A DNA stretch of 64,000 bases from Antilocapra americana (GCA_007570785.1 ML660203.1:8180638-8244637); one strand, 5' to 3'. Positions 44,588 through 54,215 are shown, numbered from the stretch's first letter. Notes: generated from the letters alone by a model not told the origin. Program-made: numbers and translations.

Positions 44588-44765
44588 GCTCTAGTGTACA
44601 TCAGAATTACCTGTGTTTGTTAAAACATGGACTGCTGGGCACCACCCCAAGAGTTATTGATTCTGTGTATCTGGTGGGATCCCTAAGAATGTCTAACAAG
44701 ATCCTAAGTCACCCTGCTGCTGCTTCTGTGGGGTGACCATACTCTGAGAATCACTGCTCTAGAAT
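44588..44765 (-). repeat. MER5-like hAT DNA transposon remnant
   Basis: catcagaattacctgtgttt, ggcaccaccccaagagttat, gattctgtgtatctggtggg and gagaatcactgctct match the MER5 group order. The strand is assigned from memory of the consensus and may be reversed. Confidence 0.6.
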
Positions 44766-44825
44766 GGAATATATGAGGGCAAGGGGGAGTGGTGAGTGAG
44801 ACCTATGTCCAGGATATTTGGAGGA

Positions 44826-45030
44826 TGTGTTGTGCTCAGTCGTGTCCGATTGTCTGCGACCCCATGGACAATAGCCCACCAGGCTCCTCTCTCCATGGGA
44901 TTCTCCAGGCAAGAATACTGCAGTGGGTTGCCATTTCCTCCTCCAAGGGATCTTCCCTACCCAGGGATCGAACCTGTGTCTCCTGCATTGGCAGGCAGAT
45001 TCTTTACCCCCAGCGCCACCTGAGAGGCAC
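44826..45030 (-). repeat. Bov-A2/Bov-tA SINE
   Basis: Antisense: gtgctcagtcgtgtccgatt, complete to agcgccacctgagaggcacc. Many CpGs are retained. Confidence 0.95.
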
Positions 45031-46149
45031 CCATTTAGGGGCTAGAAAGGTAAATTCCTAAATGTGAGTAACAATGAGACAAACTCTAGCACTCTGAGAA
45101 AGGGAAGGGGCCTCAAAGCCCCAGAATCCAGCCTAATAGCTGCTCAGCTAGGGAAACTGAGGCTTAAAGGGTTTAGACTCTTACATAAGAGAAGCTCAAA
45201 AAAAAAGTGTCGAGTGAATAGGTAAGTACATGAAAGGTTTGACCAAAGTCAAAAGGAGACGCCTATACCAAATTGCAGGGCTCCTGAGCTGCAGATCAGC
45301 CTTTCCTGCCCTGGGAAAGAGATTCAGGAAAGACAACAGCAGGCTCAGCTTACCCCCAACCTCTGCTGCCTTGGTGGGGAAACATTTTTAAAATTGCAGA
45401 AATCTGCTGTTGGCCCAATCCTATCACCCAGCCACCCTCCTTCTTTTCGCACTGCCAGCTCACTCCCTTTATACTTGTGCACTTTATCCTGGCAAGCTGA
45501 GCAGCAGAGGAGGAGGTCAGGTTCTAGGGAAGAAGAACTGGAACTGAAGGGTGAATTCTTACACTTGGATAGCCTTCTTCCAGAGCACCTCCTTCCTCTT
45601 GGAAGGGTCTCCATTTCTATCCGCCTAGCTAGTCTAATCTCATTCTACCTATATTTCAATACCAGCATCTGAAACCTGCAAAGCCAGGAGCTAAATTTCC
45701 AAACCACCTTTTCTCCCAGTTTTTCTAAAACAGGGTGGCCCTGGACAGAATTTTTCTATCCTCTTCCAGTTGGCAGCAAAATATCACTTCTCTTGCAAAC
45801 CCACATATACAGACTCACTAACACCCAAACAGCTATGTGTACATACATAGAAACAAATATACCAAAGCTCATGGAAAAACACATACACATAGACATCAAG
45901 AGATGCCTTCTTCGCTGTTCACTGATAAAATACACCTGTGCCTTCAAACGCACAAGAAACACACAGAGAGAACACGCACACATGCACCCATTTCCAAATG
46001 CCTGCGCTGCACCAGTTGACGGAGAAAGGAGTAAGACACACCCAGAGACCTCTCTCGGAGTAGATACCTCCTGAGGGGGGTTCCCTTGGAGTAGGGGCAC
46101 TGGCCCTTTAAGAGAGTGGATCTCCCTCCTCCCCTCAGGGCACCTAAGG
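45031..46149. other. no gene seen; flank of the CpG island
   Basis: 45140-45170 has a MIR core (gctagggaaactgaggctta). The rest is unique. 45790-46000 is rich in ACAC/CATA words and grades into the island. A minus-strand GTAAGCTG near 45350 is donor-like with a weak acceptor and is not called. Confidence 0.45.
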
Positions 46150-46206
46150 AGCGGCTCTACCCCAGGGAGCAGGGAGGGGTGCGGGTGGGAGTGCTGCAGA
46201 CCTGGT

Positions 46207-46268
46207 CCGGCCCGCTCTGCCTCTGGGCGACGGTCCCCCGGCCCGCTCTGCCTCTGGGCGACGGTCCC
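46207..46268. repeat. 31-bp tandem duplication
   Basis: Two adjacent copies of a 31-bp unit beginning CCGGCCCGCTC and ending GACGGTCCC occupy 46207-46237 and 46238-46268 with no visible mismatch. The identity points to a recent duplication or active homogenisation at the left shoulder of the CpG island. It could be a copy-number polymorphism. Confidence 0.85.
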
Positions 46269-46589
46269 AGCGCCACTACAGGAAATGGATCCCTGAACCG
46301 ACTGGGTCACCAACCTGGGGACCGCTGTCGCCGCTGCCACCCCGCACACACACACACCCGGGCTCCAGGCAGGACACGCCCTCCGCTCCAGCTCGGCCGG
46401 GAGCGCCGGCTCAGCTGTCACCCCGACTCCCTCCGGCCCCCCGGGCGTGGCCGCCCACCTGCCGGCGGGGAGCCTCGGCCCCGAGGGCACGCTCCCACCC
46501 CGCCGCGGCCCTCTGCCCAGGCCAGGTGCCTGGTTCCCGGCGACAGCGGCGCCTCGGCCGCCGCCCCCACCCCTTTCCTCCCGGCTGTG

Positions 46590-46985
46590 TGCAGACAAAG
46601 CCGCGCACACGCACACCGGGGCTACGCGGGGCTACGCGGGTGCACACCCGCCCTCACACGCGCACACACGGGGACTCACACTGGCGCGCGCGCACACACA
46701 CGCACACCGCCACAGGTTCCAGTCACCGGCGAGGCCGTCGGCACACACCCTCATCCAAATGTACACACACTCAGTTACACCTTCAGACACACCCTCTCAT
46801 AGACACATTCACGCCCAGACACACGCACACACGCACACCACCCGGACGCGCGGAGACACAGGGCACACACCCTCTCACACACGCACGCGCACACACCGAT
46901 CATCCACTTGCACGGACCCACGGGCACACGCGCGCTCACACCCAACACGCACCCGGCGACAAGAACCCCGACACACACACAGACG
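46590..46985. repeat. CA/CG-rich alternating purine-pyrimidine tract
   Basis: Degenerate repeats of ACAC, GCGCACAC and CACGC fill this block, with an internal near-tandem GGGCTACGC pair at 46618-46638. It is unusual because a CA-type microsatellite region is interlaced with unmethylated-type CpGs inside a CpG island. The alternating purine-pyrimidine pattern is the type that can adopt Z-DNA. The long open frames here (for example 46447-47511 plus) are a by-product of the low-complexity composition and lack coding character. Confidence 0.75.
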
Positions 46986-47370
46986 GGCGCCAGTACTGAG
47001 ACGCGCGAACCGAGGCCCGAGTCCCCCCAGCCCCGCCGGCTCTGGGCGCCCGCCGCCCGCCGAGGTGGCGTCCACCCCGCCCCCAGAGCCTGCCCACCTG
47101 CCTGTCAGAGATCCAGGACCGGGAATCGCGCTCGGAGCCCTCGGCGATACCCCTCCCCACGTCCACCAGCCCAGACGCGGCGGGGTCCCCGGGGCCCCGA
47201 GTGGGCGGCGAGGACGGCTAACCTGGCGGCGGCGGCGGGGCTTCCGGGCGCTGTCTGTCCTCGGTCGGTGTGTCCGGCGGCCGCCCGGCGGGCTCCGAGG
47301 CGCACTGGAGCTGCGCACAAACGCCCGGCTCGCTCGCTGGCTCGCCCGCTCCCTCCCTCCCTCCCGCGGA

Positions 47371-47418
47371 GCAGCCCCCCTCCCCCGGGCTCCCCCTTCC
47401 GCCCCGCCCCGGCCCGCT
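47371..47418 (-). promoter_or_regulatory. Sp1-type GC boxes in a G-rich core promoter
   Basis: The plus strand reads as successive C runs, including overlapping CCCGCCCC boxes around 47399-47411. On the minus strand these are GGGGCGGGGC sites plus several G runs of three or more. Sp1/KLF binding and G-quadruplex formation on the minus (putative coding) strand are both plausible. The tract lies just upstream of, or within, the candidate 47223 exon. There is no TATA box nearby, as is usual for CpG-island promoters. Confidence 0.5.
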
Positions 47419-47455
47419 CCCCGCGAGGAAGCGCCGGCGATCCCGGCCGCCACGG

Positions 47456-47479
47456 GCGAGCGAGCGAGCGAGCGAGCAG
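47456..47479. repeat. (GCGA)n short tandem repeat
   Basis: About five consecutive GCGA/CGAG units lie inside the candidate first exon. Such GAGC-type runs are common in untranslated leaders of CpG-island genes. Length polymorphism is likely. Confidence 0.8.
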
Positions 47480-47627
47480 CGGGAGGAGCGCCGCCGCGCG
47501 AGATGCCCTAGCCGCCCGAGCCGGGGCCGCGCGTCGGGAGGAGCCGCGCCGGCCCCCGGGGAGGGGAGCAGGGGAGGGGGCTGAGCCCCGCGAGCCCGCC
47601 TGGCGCTGGTGGCCCGCCGCCAGCTTT

Positions 47628-47637
47628 CCCACGTGGG
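47628..47637. promoter_or_regulatory. palindromic E-box CCCACGTGGG
   Basis: This is a perfect 10-bp palindrome centred on CACGTG. The core matches USF, MYC/MAX and CLOCK-type bHLH factors, and the CACGTGGG half also fits HIF- or ATF6-type sites. It lies in the CpG island between the two candidate minus-strand donors. Binding itself is inference. Confidence 0.4.
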
Positions 47638-47649
47638 CCGGGCGCCTAC

Positions 47650-47930
47650 CTGTGTTGCCCCGGAGCTCAGAGGCCCGGGCGAGCGGCGGGGCGACCCCGA
47701 GGAGACCCCACCCGGCGCCCCCGCGCCCTCCCGGTCCCAGCCTGGTGGGCTCGGGCCCCGCCCCCCGCCTCCTCCCGGTCCCCGCCAGCGCCGACCTCGG
47801 TTTTCCCTGGCTAAGACGCCTCGGCTCTCGGCCCGGTGCCCCGGACTAACCCCACAGCCCCGGCGCCCAGCTCGCCGGCCTGGTCCACCTCCAGCCCGGA
47901 CCTGGCCGACGCCCACCCGCCTCCCAGCCG
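47650..47930 (-). other. candidate alternative first exon (donor at 47649)
   Basis: On the minus strand a CAG at 47652-47650 is followed by GTAGGC, a reasonable donor. The sequence upstream of it is also CpG-dense and lacks an ATG until about 47930. Many CpG-island genes use two or more alternative untranslated first exons, and this would be the distal one relative to the 47223 donor. Only the donor is visible. The start is arbitrary. Confidence 0.2.
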
Positions 47931-47995
47931 CCCTCCCATTGTTCCCGCGAGCCGAGCTCGAGGAAGACCGCGCCGCTCATTCGGGGGAGCGCTCA

Positions 47996-48394
47996 GGTGG
48001 CAATATCTCTGAACCCTAGCAGGGGTAGGGGTGCTTTCCAAGGGCTGGCCCCTGTCTGGGGAGCCAACGCCCACCCTCCACAATCTCAGGCACACCCAAA
48101 GTAAAGAGCTTTTCTAAATTAGATTTTCAATCACCCCCGCCCTTAGAGGTGCCCCGTCAGGTCCTACTTTGAGTATAGACTGAGACTTGGGGGGAGAAAC
48201 TAACCTATGTTAGGAGAAGGCAGGGAACCCATTACAGATCCACATTCCACAGAAGAAGAAACAGGGGATTCCTGCCCAGAGTTCCTGGGATAGGGGCAGG
48301 CCCTCCAAAGTACAGGGAATAATGAGCCTGGCCTCCTTGGTTTGACACGACTTAAAACACAGAAATGTGGAAGAAGCCACACTTTCAGAGGCTT
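47996..48394. other. no gene seen; right flank of the CpG island
   Basis: CpG density drops from 48010 on. No repeat or TATA box was noted. 48100-48130 (gagcttttctaaattagatt) is AT-rich. Confidence 0.45.
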
Positions 48395-48550
48395 TATTGG
48401 ATGAAAAGGCCTACTAAGTGCAGGAAGTCACACCTACTTTGTCTCACTTAGCCCTGACTGTGGTGCTGTGAGGCAGCTGTGATTATCATTTCATCATTCT
48501 ATAGATGAAAGCTTGTCCTAGGTCTCTCCAGCAGGATAAACAAAACCAAG
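48395..48550 (-). repeat. MIR SINE fragment
   Basis: tttgtctcacttagccctga, ggtgctgtgaggcagctgtg and ttctatagatgaaagcttgt are antisense MIR, diverged. Confidence 0.6.
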
Positions 48551-48789
48551 ATGAAGCCTAACAATTATTGGAGTTCTTCACTGCAGTAACCCCTCCAGCA
48601 GAGGATACAAAGTGCCAAGTGAACAGCCAAGAACATAAGAAATCAAGGAGGGCAGGCTTCCTTTGGGCCTGAAAAGTCATCCACAAACTAAAAAAGGACA
48701 GAAGTGAGGACCTGAGATCCCAAAGCAGGACTGAGCATGGCTTGTCCAAGGGAAAATTATAATTAACCATGAGAACAAATTAATATTAC

Positions 48790-49190
48790 ATTAATTACTA
48801 TATGCCAGGCGCTGTTCTAAGAGCTTTACTTGCACTAACTCATTTAATCCCATAACAACATGGTGGAATGGAGGTTCTTAGGAAACTGAAACACGAAGAC
48901 ATTACATAGTCTATAAAGTGGCAGAGAGGATGTCCCTGGTGGTCCAATGATTAAGAATCTGCCTCCGAATGCAGGGGACACTGGTTCAATCCCTAGTCCT
49001 AGAAGATGCCACATGCTGCAGGGCAACTGAGTGCACTTGCGGCCACTAGACAGCCCCCGACAAAGACCCAGGGCAGCCAAAAATAATAATAAAAATAAAT
49101 GAATATTTTTTTAAATAAATAAAGTGGCAGAATCAGGAACCAAACCTAGGAATCTGATTCTCAAGCCTGCACTTAGCTACTATAGGCCAG
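48790..49190 (-). repeat. MIR SINE split by a CHR SINE
   Basis: tatgccaggcgctgttctaa, aactcatttaatcccataac, and taggaaactgaaacacgaag precede the insertion. After it, cagaatcaggaaccaaacct continues the MIR. Confidence 0.8.
48926..49118 (+). repeat. CHR-type SINE with 13-bp target duplication
   Basis: A sense copy bounded by ataaagtggcaga at 48913-48925 and 49119-49131, identical at all 13 positions. The tail is an ATAATAA-type A-rich run. Confidence 0.95.
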
Positions 49191-49604
49191 AAAGCAGCAA
49201 CCCTGAATACAAGGTGAAGGCATCTGAATTCCTAGCAGGACTCTACTTGCCGTTGCCTGTCTCGTGTGTATCAGGTGCCTGGCACACAGGGCCTGGTATA
49301 TAGGCCTCATTGGTTAAACTACTGCCTGAATGACCCCGGAGTGCAGAGAGCTATGTGCAGCGCTCTGCTGCAGCTCTGGTCCACTGGACATTTTATCAGT
49401 GGTTTTAGATGAAGCAGAGGAAGGCATGAAATGCTAATCAAATCTACAGCTGTCATGAAGTTGGGAGGGCCCACAAACACTCCGGAAACCAAAATGAGTT
49501 TCCAAAAGATCTCAGCAGCCTTGGAGCTGAGCTGGAACTAACTAGATAAAGTAAGTGCCACAAGGGATAAATGTAAATATCTGCCCTTCAGTCCAAACCA
49601 GAGC

Positions 49605-49835
49605 AGTCCCATAGAACTTTCGGTGGTGATGGAAATGTCCTAAATAGGCATTGTCTGATTTAGTAGCCACTAGACAACTGTGGTGGTTGAGCCCTTGAAA
49701 TGTGACTCCTACAAACAAGGAACTAAAATCTTAATTTCAATTAATGTTAAGTATTTTTTTTTCTTTTTAAGTACTTTAAATGTAAATTGTCACATAGGGC
49801 CAGTGGCTGCCATGTTGGACCAGTGCCCAAAATAC
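49605..49835. repeat. old DNA transposon-like repeat, second copy
   Basis: It shares tagtagccactagacaact, cccttgaaatgtgactcct and ggccagtggctgccatgttg with the 32735-33545 repeat. The strand relationship was not worked out. Confidence 0.5.
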
Positions 49836-49923
49836 AGGATAGAAAGAATCTAGATTAAGAGCAGTTTCAATGACAATAACTTACAGGTTTGAGTTGCCCT
49901 CAAGCTCAACAATACACTGTGGC

Positions 49924-49995
49924 TGCAAAAAAAAAAAAAATAAGGAAGAGAGGGAAGGAGGAAAGAAAAAAAGGAAGGAAGGGGAGGAGAGTGAA
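49924..49995. repeat. poly-A and (GGAA)n purine tract
   Basis: Fourteen A residues are followed by a GGAAG/AGAAAG-rich purine strand of about 50 bp. Confidence 0.85.
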
Positions 49996-50556
49996 TATGA
50001 TATACTGTATCGACAGAAACAGAAGGTTAGACCTCTGTGGTTCTAATTCAGCCTTGGTTAGAGACTCTGGGATGCCTTGGGCTGATCACAACTGGGCCAC
50101 AGAGTTCAGCTCCAGGCCCACGTTCCAAAGGGTACATTGTCACACTACAGCATGTCTAGAAGAGGCCAGAATGCTAAAACCCGGATGAAATGTTCTGTGG
50201 CAAATGATTTAAATACCCGGGAGAAGGGAAAGCACAACATCCTCTATAGTGGCTTTCTCCAAACATCTAAAGGGCCGGCATACAGAAAGGGGATTTGATC
50301 AATTTCTTATTTTTTAGGCCTAATAAACAAAACAAAAAACTCTGTGAAGCCCTGAGCCCCACTCTCTGATGGAAGGATCCATGTCCAATTCCTCTCTCTT
50401 GTTCCCCTCAGCACCTAATCCACCCAGGACCTGGCTCATATCAAACATTGACTACAATTTGCTGGCAAATGGATGTGAAAGAATTCCACTCAGCTCCAGT
50501 GGGTGGACATCCAGGAGGAGAATTTCAGCTTATTATAAAGAACCCTAACAGTCAAT

Positions 50557-50988
50557 GGGGCTTCCCTGGTGGCTCGGGGTAAAGAATCTGCCTGCCAATG
50601 CAGGAGTGCATGCCTGCGTAGTCAGTCGCTTCAGTCATGTCTGACTCTTTGAGACCCCATGGACTGTAGCCCACCAAACTCCTCTATCCATGGGATTTTG
50701 CAGGCAAGAATACTGAAGTGGGTTGCCATGCGCTCCTCCAAGGGAGCTTCCGGGCCCAGGGATCAAACTCCTGTCTCCTGCGTCTCCGCCTTGCAGGCAG
50801 ATTCTTTACCATGGAGCCACCAGAAAAGCTCCAATGCAGGAGACACGGGTACAATTTCTGGATCTGGAAGATCCTCTGGAGGATCCCCCTCCAGTATGCT
50901 TGCCTGGGAAATCCCATGGATGGAGGAGCCTGATCCATGGGGTTGCAAAGAAGTCGAACACAACTTAGCCACTAAACAACAATAATCA
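50557..50988 (+). repeat. Bov-tA SINE split by another Bov SINE
   Basis: The outer copy starts ggggcttccctggtggctcg, is interrupted after the head (50606), and resumes at 50831 (ccaatgcaggagacacgggt), ending at acttagccactaaacaacaa. The body has a ~25-bp deletion where gaaggaaatggcaacccac is expected. Confidence 0.95.
50607..50830 (-). repeat. Bov-A2 SINE nested in Bov-tA
   Basis: Antisense insert flanked by ccaatgcaggag at 50595-50606 and 50831-50842, a perfect 12-bp duplication of the host SINE sequence. It is definitely the younger of the pair. Confidence 0.97.
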
Positions 50989-51309
50989 ACAGGATCCAAG
51001 AATGTAGTGGACCACCATGGGAGTGATGAACCCCGGGTCAATAAATGTATTCAAACAAAGATTGGATCTTCATTTATAGGTTGAACCAGGAATCAGATAA
51101 ACTCTTCACGCTGAAAATTGAGTAAGTTCTATTAGGAGGGAAAAGACAAGATCAAGGCTGTGCTTCCAGACAGTCACCAGGCTGAAAATATAGAACAAAT
51201 TGATAGGAAGGCACTAGAGGCAGGGCGGACCAGTTAGGGACCATGGCAGTTAGGGACCAGTTAGAGAATAGGTTGGGCGGCAGTGGGAAAAGAAAGCCTA
51301 GGACAGGTG

Positions 51310-51478
51310 TGTAGTGACAGGAGCGTTGGCCCTGGGCTGGAAGTCAGGAGCTACAAGTTTTAGTTCTACCTCCACCATGAACTTTTTGTGGGGTCTCGGG
51401 TAAATCCCTTCCCTTCTCTGGACTTCAGTTTCCCCATCTGTGAAATGCAGAATAATCTCCAAGTCCCTGCTAATTCTG
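51310..51478 (+). repeat. MIR SINE
   Basis: ttggccctgggctggaagtc, acttcagtttccccatctgt and gaaatgcagaataatctcc follow MIR order. Confidence 0.8.
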
Positions 51479-51482
51479 GATT

Positions 51483-51483
<1 letters not shown>

Positions 51484-51533
<50 letters not shown>

Positions 51534-51536
51534 AGT
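51484..51536. repeat. (AT)n microsatellite
   Basis: More than 20 AT units with one TATATT interruption. Its right end adjoins the inverted repeat at 51541. Confidence 0.95.
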
Positions 51537-51540
51537 GTGT

Positions 51541-51632
51541 CCTTGAGCCATAAAGAAGTTATATATATATATTCTTTTTTAATTTATTTAACTGGTCTCA
51601 GTTGCAGCATGTAACTTCTTTATGGCTCAAGG
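51541..51632. repeat. perfect 21-bp inverted repeat
   Basis: 51541-51561 and 51612-51632 are exact reverse complements over 21 bp with a 50-bp spacer. The right arm lies inside a CHR SINE, where it replaces expected SINE text (gcatgtgggatctt). This implies that the right arm was templated from the left by a fold-back event. Confidence 0.95.
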
Positions 51633-51795
51633 GCTTCTCGAGTTGCAGCACACGGCTCCCTAGTTGTGATGCCCAGGCTTAGTTGCCCCATGGCATGTGA
51701 GATCTTAGTTCCCCAATCAGGGATCAAACTCGTGTCCCCTGCATTGGAAAGTGGATTCTTCCCCCCCACCCCCCCACCACCCAGGGAAGTCCCAG
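51575..51795 (-). repeat. CHR-type SINE carrying the inverted-repeat arm
   Basis: Antisense: ttaatttatttaactggtct, then the foreign arm, then gttgcagcacacggctccct to acccagggaagtccc. A C-rich run (cccccccacccccccaccac, 51760-51780) disrupts the expected ccactggaccacc end. Confidence 0.9.
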
Positions 51796-51799
51796 GATA

Positions 51800-52072
51800 G
51801 CTTTATTTATTAATTTTTGTTTGTTTGTTTGTTTTTGGTTTCTCTAGGTCTTCATTGCTGAGCACAGACTTTTTCTAGTTGCGGCCAATGGGGTCTACTC
51901 TCCATTGTGATTTACGGGGCTTCTCACTGCAGTGGCTTCTCTTATTGCGGAGCCCAGCCTCTAGGCACACGGGCTCCACGGCATGTAGAATCTTCCCAGA
52001 CGAGGGATCAAACCCGTGTCCCCTACATTGGCAGGCAGATTCTCATCCACTGTACCACCAGGGAAGTCCCTA
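51800..52072 (-). repeat. CHR-type SINE
   Basis: Antisense. The tail complement is (TTTG)n at 51818-51838. It ends accaccagggaagtcccta. It directly follows the previous CHR in the same orientation. Confidence 0.9.
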
Positions 52073-52504
52073 ACTCTAGATTCTGTTTCTGGGGAAGAGA
52101 TTATGAAGGATGCTTCAGAGTAACAGTACCATACAATCATTGTTATTACAAATGCTGCCCCCATAAGATTTGATGACTAGATTGGTAGGAAGGGACCAGA
52201 AGGAGTCAACGGACTGTATGTGTGTGTGGCAGGGGGTGGGGTGGGCAGGGGATAAGGACCACTGATGTTTGGGGTGGGTCAGCTAACCTCTCTACTCCTC
52301 CCCCTTGGGAGGAGATAGTGTGAAGGCACTGTGCTCTGTGCTATCACCTCCTGAACAACTTCCTCATTCCTCTGAGCCACACCTCATACTTGGCTAAAAG
52401 ACGAAGTCAGTTCCAGGATAAGTTAGACTCTCTGTCCTTCCTTTTAACGTTCCCAGGTGTGGTCCTTTCCTTAAATAAAAGTGTCATCAACTAATATGAA
52501 AACA

Positions 52505-52705
52505 GACAGTACTATTGAGCACTATGTACCAAGCACTTTATTTACATAGTTTTCTCACCCTGGGAGGTAGCTCTAATTATTACCCTCATTTTATAGATGA
52601 AGGCACCGTGGCTCATGGAGCTTTGCATTTTTCCCACAGTCGCATCGTTTATGAGGGGGATTCCAACACAGGTCTGTGTAATGTCAAGGCTGCATTCCTA
52701 AGGGC
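52505..52705 (-). repeat. MIR SINE
   Basis: tatgtaccaagcactttatt, tcattttatagatgaaggca and aggggg-region text follow antisense MIR. Confidence 0.75.
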
Positions 52706-52769
52706 TTCTAACATTTAGCTGTATATTTTTACAACTGCTTAGGGAAGAAGGCAAGATCAGTATGGTCTC

Positions 52770-52865
52770 CAGATGACAGCTGGGGAAACTGAAGCTCAGA
52801 GAGGTTAAATTCAATCATGTGGACAAGCTAGTAAAAGCTTCTACGATGCAGTTCACACTCTTTCC
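52770..52865 (-). repeat. MIR SINE fragment
   Basis: cagctggggaaactgaagct, then cagagaggttaaattcaatc. Confidence 0.7.
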
Positions 52866-53416
52866 TATTCTGTTCCTCTCCTCTGACCCAACAGTGCTTT
52901 CACCCTTCCTTGTACCTTCCAGGGCCTCCCCAGTCGTTCTGTACCTGATGGGTAGGGACTTGCCCAGACCATTTAAGTAAAGGACTTTTACTTGTCCTTT
53001 TCCTGGGGTGGGGGAAGGGGAGGACTTCTGAAAGGCAAAAGTTAATTCCCACCTCCTCCCTCACCACCACCAACACATGTACACCCCAGCCCAAGGGCTC
53101 GAGGTGAGGGTGCTAAAGGCTTACAGAGTGAGTCACGGGGGTGCTGACCTGCCAATCTCCTAAGCACCAGGTGCTAAGCTTAGGTTAGAGGGATGAAAAA
53201 GTAGGCCAAGTGTTCTCATCCCCAGAAGCATGGGCCCATTGCAGCTCAGCACCCCCACACACACACTCATCTCATCCCCAAATACTGCAAACATTTAGGG
53301 GACATTGTGCAAGGCCTGGGGGTAGAGGAGACACATGAGAAATAAGAATGTATTCCCACCCTTCAGAGAGGATAGGGCAGTGAGTACAAAATAGGATATA
53401 CTTATAAAGTGTGATG

Positions 53417-54215
53417 GGAGAGACTTACCTGGTGGTTCAGTAGTTAAGAATCCACCTTCCAATGCAGGGGACTCAGGTTTGATCCCTGGTCCAGAAACTA
53501 AGATCCCAGATGCCACGGGGCAACTAAGCCCATTCAGTCAGTTCAGTTCAGTTGCTCAGTCGTGTCCGACCCTTTGCAACCCCATGGACTGCAGCTTTCC
53601 AGGCTTCCCTGTCCATCACCAACTCCCAACTCCTGAAGCTTGCTCAAACTCATGTCCATCAAGTCGCTGATGCCATCCAACCATCTCATCCTCTGTCTCC
53701 CCATCTCCTCCTGCCTTCAATCTTTCCCAGCATCAGGGTCTTTTCTAATGAGTCAGTTCTTCACACCAGGTGGCCAAAGTACTGGTTTCAGCTTCAACAT
53801 CAGTCTTTCCAGAGAACACCCAGGACTGATCTCCTTTAGGATGGACTGGTTGGATCTCCTTGCAGTCCAAGGGACTCTCAAGAGTCTTCTCCAACACCAC
53901 AACTCAAAAGCATCAATTTTTCGGCACTCAGCTTTCTTAATAGTCCAACTCTCACATCCATACATGACTACTGGAAAAACCACAGCTTTGACTAGACAGA
54001 CCTTGGTTGGCAAAGTAATGCCTCTGCTTTTTAATATGCTGTCTAGGTTGGTCGCAGCTTTTCTTCCAAGGAGCAAGCATCTTTTAATTTCATGGATGCT
54101 GTTACCATCTGCACATTAACCACAACTAGAAAAACCCCTAAAGGTCACACCAGAGAAAGCTAATGTGCTAGAACAAAAACCCAGCACAGCCAAAATTAAA
54201 AAAAAAAAAAAGTGA
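53417..54215 (+). repeat. CHR SINE split by an Art2A/BovB insertion
   Basis: The CHR starts agagacttacctggtggttc and is interrupted after gcaactaagcccatt (~53535). It resumes at 54120 (ccacaactagaaaaacccct), ending in a 14-A tail (54199-54212). gtgatggg just left of the start and at 54213-54220 is a plausible target duplication. Confidence 0.9.
53536..54118 (-). repeat. Art2A/BovB 3' end nested in CHR
   Basis: Antisense, from the ttcag repeats to gttaccatctgca. Minus frame 53753-54076 carries the BovB C-terminal product remnant (for example YGCESWTIKKAECRKIDAFE) with a downstream stop. Inactive fragment. Confidence 0.95.

Larger units (their letters stand above)
47223..47520 (-). other. candidate non-coding first exon (right end uncertain)
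   Basis: Read on the minus strand, this stretch runs through a GC-rich, GAGC-repeat-containing leader and ends in a run of GCC triplets and CAG. It is followed directly by GTTAGC, a usable though not ideal splice donor at 47222/47221. No ATG occurs on this strand between 47223 and 47930, so the exon would be purely 5' untranslated. The CpG island lies exactly around it. The right boundary (transcription start) is a guess, placed near the GC boxes. The gene is unknown because no coding exon could be tied to it with confidence. Confidence 0.4.
46150..47995. promoter_or_regulatory. CpG island with gene promoter
   Basis: The base composition changes sharply here to very GC-rich DNA dense in CpG, while the flanks are ordinary CpG-poor repeat DNA. 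The left part (46590-46985) mixes CG and CA dinucleotides. The right part (47000-47950) is classic promoter-type sequence with GC boxes, GAGC/CTCG runs and a CACGTG E-box. No interspersed repeat is seen inside it. Mammalian CpG islands of nearly 2 kb normally mark the promoter and first exon of a gene, often housekeeping or developmental. Splice-donor-like sites favour leftward transcription, but bidirectional use is possible. The gene is not recognised. Confidence 0.9.

Noticed and set aside
46447..47511. 354-aa plus-strand open frame in the CpG island (and the 286-aa minus frame at 45756-46616)
   Set aside because: The peptides are proline/arginine/threonine-histidine low-complexity products of GC-rich and CA-repeat DNA, are open in several frames at once, and lack any recognisable domain.
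53417..53430. Second CAG|GTAAGT composite on the minus strand
   Set aside because: It falls in a CHR SINE terminus, where caccagggaagtcc has mutated by chance. The pyrimidine tract is poor.
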